NCBI GenBank assembly: GCA_023228325.1
Contig: JALOBK010000002.1
Span: 13,359 to 22,103 of the forward strand
Direction: 5' to 3'
Source: a bacterium
GTDB lineage: Bacteria; Auribacterota; UBA6266
Length of the DNA stretch: 8,745 nt
Shown here: piece after piece, positions 1 through 6,837 of the stretch
Numbering within the stretch: position 1 is the stretch's first letter
Layout: each line of letters starts with the position of its first letter
Program-made: the position numbers and the translations under genes
Notes under the pieces: generated by a model
What the model was told of the DNA's origin: nothing
What the model saw: the letters and a program-made list of their open reading frames with translations, nothing else
The model's database searches: none

Positions 1-1
1 A

Positions 2-2716
2 AATAAAAAAATATTAAAGGTTACCTTAGATGATGGATCATCTATTAGATGCACTGAGAATCACAAATTTATTACTAGGGATTTTGACGAAATCGAAGCT
101 AAAGATTTGAAATTTGGTCATAGTTTATTTATTTCGTGTAAATCTATTTTGGATAAAAAATCATATTGGATTGTGAATAAAATAAATTCTGAAAAATACT
201 CTACTTTTGAGCATAGGTATATTTATCAATTCTATAATAAATTAGATAATGATATTTTTTTAGGTAAAGAAAAAATGGTAGTTCATCATATAGATGAAAA
301 TTCTAGGAATAATGATATTTTAAATCTAAAATTGATGAGGTGGTCTGATCACAATAGCTATCATATAACGAAGAATAATCCAATGCAGGTTTGGTGGAGT
401 GAAGCGGATGAGAATGTAAAAAATGAATATAGGAAAAAAATGTCTGATAGCACCGGAGGAATAAAAAATGGAAGAGCAATCAATGTAACTATAGATGAAC
501 ATAAAAATCAAATAAAACAGTGTTTATTTAAATATGGTGGGCCAATTACTAAGAGAGAATGGAAGAAATTTGCAAGAGACAATGATTACTGCAAAAATAG
601 TGAAATTTATAAGACATATGATTTAATAGATGAATTAAACTATGAAATTTTTGGATATAAAAAAGAATGGTCAAAAAAAGGATATTATTCATTATTATCA
701 TATCGGGATTATATTAAAAATAAAGATAATAGTGATTTAAAATTATTTTATGATACCGATGCTGGAAAATGTTATTGTATCAAAATATGTGAAGAATGTG
801 GAAAAGAGTTTATTGTTACATATCATCAGAGGGAAAGATGTTTTTGTTCCTTAACATGTTCATGTAGATATTTTTCAAAAATATACCAAAGACATGCAGC
901 CAAAAAGTCAGCAGAAAAATTTTCAACTATATATAATGAATTTGTAGATTATGCAATAGAATTGGATAAATTACCAAGCATGGATGAGTGGAGTAAACAC
1001 TATGAAATAAAGTTTGAAAAACAATACGATAGAAATTATTATAGTTATGAAGGATTGATCAAAAAGTTAAAAAGGGAATTTTTACCAGAAGGAATTCACA
1101 ATTGGGCTTCGGGTAAGTTTACATGGTCTGCTATAAAAGATGAAGTTATTTCTAATTTAAACCATAAAGTTGTATCAGTTGAATTTGATGGATATGAAGA
1201 TGTTTATAATATTACTGTTGATGATAATCATAATATCGGAATTGTACTAGAAAAATTTGAAAAGAAAAATGGAAATTATAAGTATTATTCTGTATACACC
1301 CCTCAGTGTGGGGAGCTTACTCTCTCTAGGAAAGAACGCTGTTGTCTAGGTTCAGTAATGCTTGATAAATTTTATAAAGATGGATCTTTTGATTTTGATA
1401 GTTTTAAAAGTGCAATAAGATGTGGTGTATTAATTTTAAATTCAGTAACAGATTATGAATTGAAAAATGATTTATTTGCCTTACCAGAAATAAAACAAAA
1501 AGCAATAGATTTTAGGCGTATTGGTCTAGGAATATCAGCACTTGCAGATATTTTGGGATTATTAAAATTGGGATATAACACTGATGAAGAAACAATTGCA
1601 TTTACTAAAAAATTATTTGAAACATTTAGAACCTCATCATATTTAGCTTCACAAAATTTATCAGCAGAACATGGTATAGCAATTAAAGATTTTGATTCTA
1701 AAAAATATTATAGTTGTAAATTCTTTGATGATTTTGATATTCCAAAGGATAAAAGCATTGCCAACGTCACTGTGAATACAATTGCTCCCACTGGGACATT
1801 ATCAATCATTGGTGGTGGAATATATGATGAAAAAAATAATAAGATGATATACTCCAATTGCAGTTCCGGAATAGAACCTGTTTTTATGAGAACTTATACC
1901 AGAAAAACAAATATATCCGGAAAACAAGAAATATTTGATATATGGCATAACGCGATAAAATATGCAAAAGATAATGGTATTGTTACTGAAGAAAATGATA
2001 TAAAACATTGTTTCCCACAAGCATATGAAGTTAATTGGAGAGACAGAGTTAAGTTACAGGGAATAATTCAAAAATATATAGATAATAGTATTTCTTCAAC
2101 TGTCAATTTGGGAAATCACATTACAGCCGATGAGGTTAAAGAATTATATATGTTATCATGGAAGTCTGGGTGTAAAGGGATAACGGTATATAGATCTGGT
2201 TGTAAGAGAGAAGGAATATTAAATGATGCTAATCCGAAGAAAGAAGAAAAGAAATTAAAAAATATATCCAGACCTGATAAATTACACGGTTTTACTGAAA
2301 AGTTGAAATTTCCAAAATATGATGCTTTTATTACTATGAATTTTAAAGATGATATTCCATTGGAATTATTTTTAAATGTTGGGAAATCTGGAAGTGAATT
2401 AGGTTGCTATACTGAGGCGATAGGAAGATTAGTTTCTCTGTGCTTATCTTATCATATCCCTGTTAATAAAATTATAGCACAGATGGAAAATATTGCCTCT
2501 GATGATGCGACATGGCATAAATTTTCAAAGAAACCAATACTAGTAACATCGGTTGTGGATGCTATTGCTAAATTATTAAAATTTTCAGTTACTAAAGAAA
2601 ATAATATTGTATCCTCCGATGGGATGCAAATATGTCCGAAATGCAACGAAAAAACATTAACAGTCCAAGAAGGATGTGTTGAATGTTTGAGTTGCGGTTA
2701 TTCTAAATGTTCTTAA
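2..2716 (+). CDS. nrdJ: Adenosylcobalamin-dependent (class II) ribonucleotide reductase NrdJ, interrupted by an intein; 5' end outside window
   Basis: Reduces ribonucleotides to deoxyribonucleotides using a B12-generated thiyl radical; cytoplasmic, and needs no NrdB-type radical subunit. The frame is open from base 2, so the true start lies upstream. Codons 2-1306 are intein and 1307-2713 are C-extein (469 codons). The C-extein shows CGE with the thiyl-radical cysteine at 1307-1309, and a cysteine exactly 11 residues later (1340-1342), matching the spacing of the radical and redox cysteines in Thermotoga NrdJ. Also present are RRIGLG (about 1514), the phosphate-loop motif IAPTGT (1781-1798), SSGIEP (1862-1879), GCKGITVYR, a C-terminal GKSG region, and a terminal zinc ribbon CPKC...CVEC..C (about 2632-2710). 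The stop TAA overlaps the next gene's ribosome binding site. An extra loop of about 10-14 residues sits between IAPTGT and SSGIEP. No frameshift is seen, so the spliced enzyme should be intact. Family call is firm; the N-terminal half is unseen. Confidence 0.93.
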   Translation, partial: NKKILKVTLDDGSSIRCTENHKFITRDFDEIEAKDLKFGHSLFISCKSILDKKSYWIVNKINSEKYSTFEHRYIYQFYNKLDNDIFLGKEKMVVHHIDENSRNNDILNLKLMRWSDHNSYHITKNNPMQVWWSEADENVKNEYRKKMSDSTGGIKNGRAINVTIDEHKNQIKQCLFKYGGPITKREWKKFARDNDYCKNSEIYKTYDLIDELNYEIFGYKKEWSKKGYYSLLSYRDYIKNKDNSDLKLFYDTDAGKCYCIKICEECGKEFIVTYHQRERCFCSLTCSCRYFSKIYQRHAAKKSAEKFSTIYNEFVDYAIELDKLPSMDEWSKHYEIKFEKQYDRNYYSYEGLIKKLKREFLPEGIHNWASGKFTWSAIKDEVISNLNHKVVSVEFDGYEDVYNITVDDNHNIGIVLEKFEKKNGNYKYYSVYTPQCGELTLSRKERCCLGSVMLDKFYKDGSFDFDSFKSAIRCGVLILNSVTDYELKNDLFALPEIKQKAIDFRRIGLGISALADILGLLKLGYNTDEETIAFTKKLFETFRTSSYLASQNLSAEHGIAIKDFDSKKYYSCKFFDDFDIPKDKSIANVTVNTIAPTGTLSIIGGGIYDEKNNKMIYSNCSSGIEPVFMRTYTRKTNISGKQEIFDIWHNAIKYAKDNGIVTEENDIKHCFPQAYEVNWRDRVKLQGIIQKYIDNSISSTVNLGNHITADEVKELYMLSWKSGCKGITVYRSGCKREGILNDANPKKEEKKLKNISRPDKLHGFTEKLKFPKYDAFITMNFKDDIPLELFLNVGKSGSELGCYTEAIGRLVSLCLSYHIPVNKIIAQMENIASDDATWHKFSKKPILVTSVVDAIAKLLKFSVTKENNIVSSDGMQICPKCNEKTLTVQEGCVECLSCGYSKCS
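284..364 (+). other. HNH nuclease motif of the intein homing endonuclease
   Basis: The translation runs HHIDENSRNND, then LNLKLMRWSDHNSYH, the pattern of the HNH_3 family (HHxD...NN...NL...H). The His pair at 284-289, Asn at 308-313 and 323-325, and His at 350-352 are the expected metal-binding and catalytic positions. All are present, so the nuclease may be active. Its expected role is to cut an inteinless nrdJ allele and drive intein homing. Confidence 0.85.
788..865 (+). other. Cys-rich zinc-binding cluster in the intein endonuclease region
   Basis: Cys codons at 788, 797, 839, 845, 857 and 863 give CEECGKEF, then about a dozen residues, then CFCSLTCSC. This matches the treble-clef-like C..CGk.F...FCS..C zinc fingers often attached to HNH endonucleases. 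It probably helps DNA recognition or stabilises the domain. The zinc role is inferred from the pattern only. Confidence 0.7.
1304..1309 (+). other. Predicted C-terminal intein splice junction (Gln | Cys)
   Basis: Codons CAG (Gln, last intein residue) and TGT (Cys, +1) lie in the context TPQ|CGE. In inteinless class II enzymes the site reads NPCGE, so the Cys belongs to the extein and TPQ does not match the host protein. No Asn followed by Cys, Ser or Thr occurs between block F and this point, so a Gln-ending intein is the best reading. Gln-ending inteins are known, for example in the Chilo iridescent virus ribonucleotide reductase. The +1 splicing nucleophile would then also be the catalytic radical cysteine. 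Confidence 0.65.
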
Positions 2717-2721
2717 AGGAG
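2715..2721 (+). promoter_or_regulatory. Ribosome binding site for the gene at 2727
   Basis: AAAGGAG overlaps the nrdJ stop codon and lies 5 bases before the ATG at 2727. This fixes that start and suggests translational coupling to nrdJ. Confidence 0.8.
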
Positions 2722-2726
2722 TTTGT

Positions 2727-3296
2727 ATGATTCAAGATTTTTATAGATTTCATGGAAAAAAATCTGTTCTTATTTTAAAGATAAATTTTTGGAAGAAGAA
2801 TGGAAGTTTGGAAATTGCTCCGGCAATAGACCCAAACAGAGAAATGCGACCAGTGGAAAGAGGAACAAATACCTATGATTATAAAAATTCAAAGTATTTT
2901 TCTTTGTCTCCAACAGAAGCAGCAAAATTATTAATTGATCTCAATATTTTAGAAAAAGATCCTACAACTAGAATTGATGCTTTATATCACGACAGAAGCA
3001 AAAGTGAAAAGTCAACAAGTAATGAAATAACAATGTTAAATGTAGGAAAATGGACGGATCCAAATGGTATTACTAAAACAACAATCAATATATCTTCAAA
3101 AAATGAAAATGAAGGAAGATTACAATATATTTTACACACTCCACAGGATCTTTTAATTTTCAAAGCATTTCTAAATGCTGTTCTTAAAGATGTGGTGGTA
3201 TTTGGATTATTTAATGAATTTTTAAAACAAGAAAGAGAAAGAGATAATTCGTCTGGTGATCGTAAACCAAAAAATGAAACCCCATTTGCGAGTTAA
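2727..3296 (+). CDS. Unrecognised phage protein, paralog of the product of 6838-7509; possible ssDNA-binding-type protein
   Basis: A 189-residue protein I do not recognise by name. It has no signal peptide or membrane segment. The N-terminal part (residues 5-72) reads SVLILKI, LEIAPAI, then TYDYKNSKYFSLSPTEA followed by a helix (LLIDL). The middle (about 100-155) has alternating hydrophobic strands (TTINIS, LQYIL) and then an amphipathic helix (DLLIFKAFLNAVL). The tail (165-189) is highly charged and probably disordered. The same order of elements occurs in the 223-residue protein between the topoisomerase genes: SVLxL, L.IA, a YDY or FDY motif, K...LS..E, a second strand set, then a helix. 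I infer that the two are homologous. A repeated strand-strand-helix layout with a charged tail beside replication genes would suit a single-stranded-DNA-binding protein, but no diagnostic motif proves it. It follows nrdJ by 10 bases with a good ribosome binding site. Confidence 0.85.
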   Translation: MIQDFYRFHGKKSVLILKINFWKKNGSLEIAPAIDPNREMRPVERGTNTYDYKNSKYFSLSPTEAAKLLIDLNILEKDPTTRIDALYHDRSKSEKSTSNEITMLNVGKWTDPNGITKTTINISSKNENEGRLQYILHTPQDLLIFKAFLNAVLKDVVVFGLFNEFLKQERERDNSSGDRKPKNETPFAS

Positions 3297-3299
3297 TAG

Positions 3300-3503
3300 A
3301 TGATGAATGATGATGTTGAAATGAATGAATCACAGCAAGTTGTTGAGGTTCCATATTGTTTTTTACCGAGATTTATTATGGACGAAATTGCAAAAGAAAT
3401 AGAAAGTAAAAGAAAAATAAAGCAAGATACAAAAGAATTAGAAGTCTTGTTAAATACGTGGATTTTGAGTACTAATTACCCGATAAACGATTCCATTAAC
3501 TAA
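3300..3503 (+). CDS. Small hypothetical protein (67 residues)
   Basis: Not recognised. It starts ATG-ATG three bases after the previous stop. No clear ribosome binding site is visible, so translation probably depends on coupling to the gene at 2727; a later in-frame ATG at 3321 is an alternative start. The N-terminus is acidic and polar (about residues 1-14). A hydrophobic, probably helical core follows (PYCFLPRFIMDEIAKEIE) and then a charged, likely helical stretch (about 30-50) ending in a Leu/Trp-containing segment. There are no Cys motifs, signal peptide or membrane span. It is on the same strand and in the same gene run as its neighbours, which supports it as real. It could be a small regulator or adaptor, but nothing shows this. 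Confidence 0.65.
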   Translation: MMNDDVEMNESQQVVEVPYCFLPRFIMDEIAKEIESKRKIKQDTKELEVLLNTWILSTNYPINDSIN

Positions 3504-3505
3504 AT

Positions 3506-3511
3506 AGGAGG
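3506..3511 (+). promoter_or_regulatory. Ribosome binding site deciding the GTG start at 3517
   Basis: AGGAGG lies 5 bases before GTG 3517. The strong match and good spacing support the non-ATG start. Confidence 0.85.
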
Positions 3512-3516
3512 ATTTT

Positions 3517-3912
3517 GTGAAATTATTTTTTGTTAGAGATGAAGGCTGGGTCATTTGTAATGATGAGGATTACAGGGACACTGGTGGATCAATTGAAATA
3601 AATAATGGGTACCTCGTAAATATTGTTAGTATTCCCCTTAAGGAATATAAAGAACAAGCATCTGCGGATCCTAATTTCTTTTTAGTTGCGGAAATAAATG
3701 AAAGAATAGCAAATATTGCAATGATTATTGAATTGACAAATAATATGACACCAGGACCAATTCTATATAGAAGAGAAACTATTGTTAAAGAAGCTACTCC
3801 GTCTAAAGAATTTGAAACTTGGGTGTTAAGCAAAAAAGCAGATCTGGTTGTTCCCAGTTTAACAGTTCCCGGAGGTGGAAAAGTTATAGATTTTAGTAAA
3901 TTTAAAAAATAG
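3517..3912 (+). CDS. Hypothetical protein (131 residues), GTG start
   Basis: Not recognised. The protein begins MKLFFVRDEGWVICNDEDY, resembling a beta-hairpin start. A hydrophobic strand (GYLVNIVSIPL, residues 31-41) and a central helix-like segment (about 52-75, LVAEINERIANIAMIIEL) follow. A Pro/Gly turn (MTPGP) and a basic strand (PILYRRETIV, 81-90) come next. The C-terminus holds a Gly-rich turn (PGGGK, 118-122) and a short basic tail (DFSKFKK). There are no cysteines beyond Cys14, no signal peptide, and the helix is too polar to be a clear membrane span. It lies 13 bases after the previous gene and 11 before the gp47-like gene, so it is probably co-expressed with recombination and replication functions. 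No function is claimed. The stop is TAG, which shows that TAG is not reassigned in this genome. Confidence 0.8.
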   Translation: MKLFFVRDEGWVICNDEDYRDTGGSIEINNGYLVNIVSIPLKEYKEQASADPNFFLVAEINERIANIAMIIELTNNMTPGPILYRRETIVKEATPSKEFETWVLSKKADLVVPSLTVPGGGKVIDFSKFKK

Positions 3913-3915
3913 GAG
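3911..3915 (+). promoter_or_regulatory. Ribosome binding site deciding the GTG start at 3924
   Basis: AGGAG overlaps the upstream TAG stop and lies 8 bases before GTG 3924. An ATG at 3917 is in another frame and too close to the site, so GTG is the start. It also puts the family's first strand and D8/H10 motif at the normal distance from the N-terminus. Confidence 0.8.
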
Positions 3916-3923
3916 AATGATTA

Positions 3924-4961
3924 GTGAAATATGTTGTTTTTGCAGATCTACATTTGTCCGGTAAAGATAGCGAATATGTTGATTTAGATGGTAAAAAATA
4001 TCCAAGGAAAGAGTATTTCACTATGACAAATATGTGGAATGCTCTTGAGGATTTTAAATCCAGATATCCTAAAGAACAAAAAAATCTTATAATAGCTGGA
4101 GATGTATTTCATCATAAAAATTATGCTCATGCTTCTTCTAAAGATTTATTATCACAATTTTTGTCTTTTTTCAATGATTGGAATATTTATATTTTGGCTG
4201 GAAATCACGATGTTAGTGATAAAACCGAAAAACCAATAACACTGTTTTCTGATCTGAAATACAACCACAATAAGAATTTAGTTATATTAGAACCAGGGGA
4301 GTGTGAAATTCTAGAAAACAAAATTTTATTGCTCCCCTGGTCGAAGAATTTTCTAGATGTCCTTAAAGATAAAATAGAAAATAATAAAATTGAAGTGTTG
4401 ATTAGTCATTTTGGTATCAACGAAGCAGTATTAAATTCTGGATTATCTCATATTGATAGGGTTGCATTTAAAGATCTTAGTGAATATTTTAAAACTATTA
4501 TATTGGGTCACTATCATAAACCACAAATATTAAGAAATGATAGATCAAAATTAATCTATGTTGGAAGTGTAGTTCAAGAAAATTGGGGTGAAAGTGGAGA
4601 TGAAAAAAGATATATAATTTATGATAGTGAAACCGATGATTATGAATCCATTCCAACATTATATCCAAAATATATTTTATGTGAAACTGATGATATTGAA
4701 ATTATAAATAATAAATTGAAAGAAAAATCAGATGAAGATAGTTTAAAAGTTAAAACAAAAGATGAAAAAATTTATAATTTCTGTCAAAAAAATAAAATAA
4801 ATTGTTGTTTAATAAATCCAAATGAAGAATCAAATAATGATGAAATCAAAACAATTGATTTATCAAAAAATATTTATGTTGAATATTTAAAATATAAAAA
4901 GATAGATGAATCGTTGCACGATGTCTATCTCGAAAAATTAACAGAATTAATAGGGAGCTGA
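3924..4961 (+). CDS. sbcD: SbcD/Mre11-like metallophosphoesterase, T4 gp47-type recombination endonuclease subunit
   Basis: Nuclease subunit of an SbcCD/gp46-gp47-type complex that trims DNA ends, removes hairpins and prepares ends for recombination-dependent replication. All five calcineurin-like phosphoesterase motifs are present: DLH (D8, H10), GD at 59-60 within GDVFH, GNHD (93-96), SH at 161-162 and GHYH (195-198). These supply the two-metal site. The 345-residue length is close to T4 gp47 (about 340) and shorter than bacterial SbcD. Residues about 250-345 form a Lys/Glu/Asn-rich cap and a C-terminal helical segment that would contact the ATPase partner. That partner (gp46/SbcC) is not in this window. 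The gene starts with GTG, overlaps neither neighbour, and is followed only 2 bases later by topoisomerase subunit B, so the two are probably translated from one message. No catalytic residue appears lost. Confidence 0.92.
   Translation: MKYVVFADLHLSGKDSEYVDLDGKKYPRKEYFTMTNMWNALEDFKSRYPKEQKNLIIAGDVFHHKNYAHASSKDLLSQFLSFFNDWNIYILAGNHDVSDKTEKPITLFSDLKYNHNKNLVILEPGECEILENKILLLPWSKNFLDVLKDKIENNKIEVLISHFGINEAVLNSGLSHIDRVAFKDLSEYFKTIILGHYHKPQILRNDRSKLIYVGSVVQENWGESGDEKRYIIYDSETDDYESIPTLYPKYILCETDDIEIINNKLKEKSDEDSLKVKTKDEKIYNFCQKNKINCCLINPNEESNNDEIKTIDLSKNIYVEYLKYKKIDESLHDVYLEKLTELIGS
4952..4957 (+). promoter_or_regulatory. Ribosome binding site for topoisomerase subunit B
   Basis: AGGGAG lies inside the last codons of the gp47-like gene, 6 bases before ATG 4964. 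This indicates translational coupling. Confidence 0.75.
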
Positions 4962-4963
4962 TT

Positions 4964-6835
4964 ATGAGTTACAATAAAGATAGTATAAAGATTTTGGAAA
5001 AATTAGAACCAATTAGAGTTAGACCGGATTTATTCATTGGTGATACTAGCAACCCAAATCATCTTATCTATGAAGTTATAGATAACTCTATGGATGAATT
5101 AATAAATGATAATGGAACCTGCTTGGGCGTGTTTGTAGATACTAATAGAAAATTTTATACTGTATTGGATGATGGTAGAGGAATGCCAATAGATCAAATA
5201 AAAGGCGAAGATATTCCAATTTTACTATCGACAATTCCATTCTCTGGTGGAAAATTCGAAAAACAAGCATATAAAATTAGTTCCGGTTTGCATGGTGTTG
5301 GTCTTTCAGCTGTTAACGCTCTCAGTGATTATATGGAAATAGAAATATATAAAATTCAAGAAGAAGTGTATGGTAAAAAAATGGCACATGTCACCTATAA
5401 TTTTAAAGATGGATTATTGGTTGATAAAAAAGTTGAATTGCTTCCAAAAAAAATTGACAAACCATTTAGTACCAGAGTTTCTTTTATCCCAAGTTCAAAA
5501 TATTTTTCAGACTTAAATATAAACGCAGAAATGATAGAAAGAAGACTTGGAGTTTGCAGTATATTTAGCGGGAAAAAAATGATATTGAATATTGATGGTG
5601 TTGAAAAAATCATAAAGGAAGATCTTAAAACTCATTTTCTTAAAAATTATGCAAGTGACCCATTATTTGATCCGATTGAAATTAAATTTAAAAGCGGCAA
5701 TCAAGAAATAGAATTAATATTTACTTATGAGAAAGGAAATGAACCAGCTAAAACATATTCCAGTGTCAATCTTATTCCAGTAAATTTGGGATCACATATA
5801 ACCATTGTTGAAAATATAATAGCTGATATTTTATTTTCAAAAAAGGGAAATAAAAATATTTTAAGAAGAGATTGCCTCGTTAGTTTAAAATGTTATTTTA
5901 ATATTTATCTTGAAGAAACAAAGTTTGCATCTCAGACAAAAGAAAGATTGACCACTCCAAAAGAAAAAATAATAGAAATTGTTAATGATAATTTTAAGAA
6001 CTGCATTATAAAAGAATTGGATAAAAGAAAATTATTTTCTGTTTTATTGGATAAGTTTGAAACATATAGGATCAAGCTAGAGTCAAAACAATCAGTAAAA
6101 AATCTTTCTGGAAATGCTGGAATTCGTGGAATTATAGATAAAGATTCCAAGTTGGTTGACTGTCAATACTTTAAAGATTCAGAATTAATAATAATTGAAG
6201 GCGATTCTGCTGGAACCACATGCATCGATGCTAGAGACAATAAAAAACATGCAATTCTCCCACTGAAGGGCAAGGTCATGAACATATCATCAAAAAAACA
6301 ATTAGACAGCATATTGAAAAATAAAGAATTATATGATATTATTAGAAGCATTGGTGTGGGATTCAAATCAAAAACTACAGATGTTAATATGAAAAATTTA
6401 AGATATTCTAAAATAATATTATGTCCAGATCCTGATCCGGATGGAGAGCATATTGCAGTTCTTCTAATGAATTTCTTCATGATAATGTTGCCAGAAATTA
6501 TAGAAAAAGGAATACTATATGTTGCCGAAATTCCCCTATATGGGTTGGTGACAAAGGATAATTTCATTCCATGTTGGACAAAGGAAGAGATGGATGCTCT
6601 AATGGAAAAAAATCCAACTGCTAGCAAAAGAAGATTTAAAGGTCTTGGTGAATTTAACGACGATCAATTGAAACCGTGTTTATTTGATGAAAAAACAAGA
6701 AGATTATATAAGGTAAAACAAGTTGATGAAAAAACAAGAACGGAACTAGTAAATTTATTAATAGATCCATCATATAAACGAATGTTATTGAGTGGAGAAT
6801 TTGAAAATAAAATTAAAGATATTAAGGAGGGTTAA
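4964..6835 (+). CDS. Type II DNA topoisomerase, ATPase/TOPRIM subunit (GyrB/ParE-like, T4 gp39+gp60 equivalent)
   Basis: ATP-driven subunit that captures the transported DNA segment and helps cleave the gate segment together with the subunit at 7525. The GHKL ATPase comes first: RVRPDLFIGDT (18-28), EVIDN..DE (37-45) with the expected catalytic Glu, DDGRGMP (69-75) and GLHGVG (108-113). A transducer domain follows, with the QTK loop at 324-326. The TOPRIM domain has EGDSA (412-416), PLKGK (433-437) and the acidic triad written DPDPDG (489-494), where gyrases usually read DADVDG. KGLGE (559-563) and a terminal LIDPSYKR match the family end. At 623 residues it is ParE-sized and lacks the extra GyrB C-terminal insert. 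ATPase and TOPRIM are fused in one chain, whereas T4 splits them into gp39 and gp60. All key residues are present. Decatenation versus gyrase activity cannot be judged, so I give no symbol. Confidence 0.95.
   Translation: MSYNKDSIKILEKLEPIRVRPDLFIGDTSNPNHLIYEVIDNSMDELINDNGTCLGVFVDTNRKFYTVLDDGRGMPIDQIKGEDIPILLSTIPFSGGKFEKQAYKISSGLHGVGLSAVNALSDYMEIEIYKIQEEVYGKKMAHVTYNFKDGLLVDKKVELLPKKIDKPFSTRVSFIPSSKYFSDLNINAEMIERRLGVCSIFSGKKMILNIDGVEKIIKEDLKTHFLKNYASDPLFDPIEIKFKSGNQEIELIFTYEKGNEPAKTYSSVNLIPVNLGSHITIVENIIADILFSKKGNKNILRRDCLVSLKCYFNIYLEETKFASQTKERLTTPKEKIIEIVNDNFKNCIIKELDKRKLFSVLLDKFETYRIKLESKQSVKNLSGNAGIRGIIDKDSKLVDCQYFKDSELIIIEGDSAGTTCIDARDNKKHAILPLKGKVMNISSKKQLDSILKNKELYDIIRSIGVGFKSKTTDVNMKNLRYSKIILCPDPDPDGEHIAVLLMNFFMIMLPEIIEKGILYVAEIPLYGLVTKDNFIPCWTKEEMDALMEKNPTASKRRFKGLGEFNDDQLKPCLFDEKTRRLYKVKQVDEKTRTELVNLLIDPSYKRMLLSGEFENKIKDIKEG
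6824..6830 (+). promoter_or_regulatory. Near-perfect ribosome binding site for the gene at 6838
   Basis: AAGGAGG lies 7 bases before ATG 6838, within the last codons of topoisomerase subunit B. It is the strongest such site in the window, together with the one at 3506, and suggests high expression of the following gene. Confidence 0.85.
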
Positions 6836-6837
6836 GA

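Larger units (their letters stand above)
2..1306 (+). other. Intein (C-terminal about 435 residues) with HNH homing endonuclease, inside NrdJ
   Basis: A self-splicing Hint-fold insertion carrying a homing endonuclease. Visible parts in order: Hint block B with VTLDDGSS then CTENHKF (20-70), where Thr 53-55 and His 62-64 form the TxxH splicing motif; an HNH nuclease domain (about 240-370); two segments resembling homing-endonuclease-associated helical repeats (about 487-650 and 910-1083, each with a P..xEW or PSxxEW core); a Cys-rich zinc cluster (788-865); and Hint block F, VYNITVDDNHN (1202-1234). Block A and the N-terminal splice junction lie upstream. The endonuclease is HNH type rather than the commoner LAGLIDADG. 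The stretch between block F and the junction is 24 residues, about 14 longer than usual. The last intein residue is predicted to be Gln, preceded by Pro rather than the usual His-Asn. Frame and motifs are intact, so splicing is likely, but it is not proven. Confidence 0.9.

Noticed and set aside
107..109. TTG as the start of the nrdJ/intein frame
   Set aside because: The frame is open to base 2 and the codons before 107 encode Hint block B (VTLDD, TENH), so translation must begin upstream of the window.
3300..3325. Short GATGAT/GAATGA repeats as an iteron or operator
   Set aside because: They are a few bases of overlapping Asp/Asn/Met/Glu codons at a gene start, too short and irregular to support a binding-site array.
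3910..3912. Possible TAG recoding, as in some huge gut phages
   Set aside because: TAG ends the 131-residue gene immediately before a ribosome binding site and the next start, and TAA and TGA also act as stops, so the standard bacterial code fits.
6163..6627. Minus-strand open frame of 154 codons
   Set aside because: It lies wholly antisense to the conserved TOPRIM region of topoisomerase subunit B and shows no recognisable domain; it is a by-product of the sense codons. The other minus-strand frames are rejected for the same reason.
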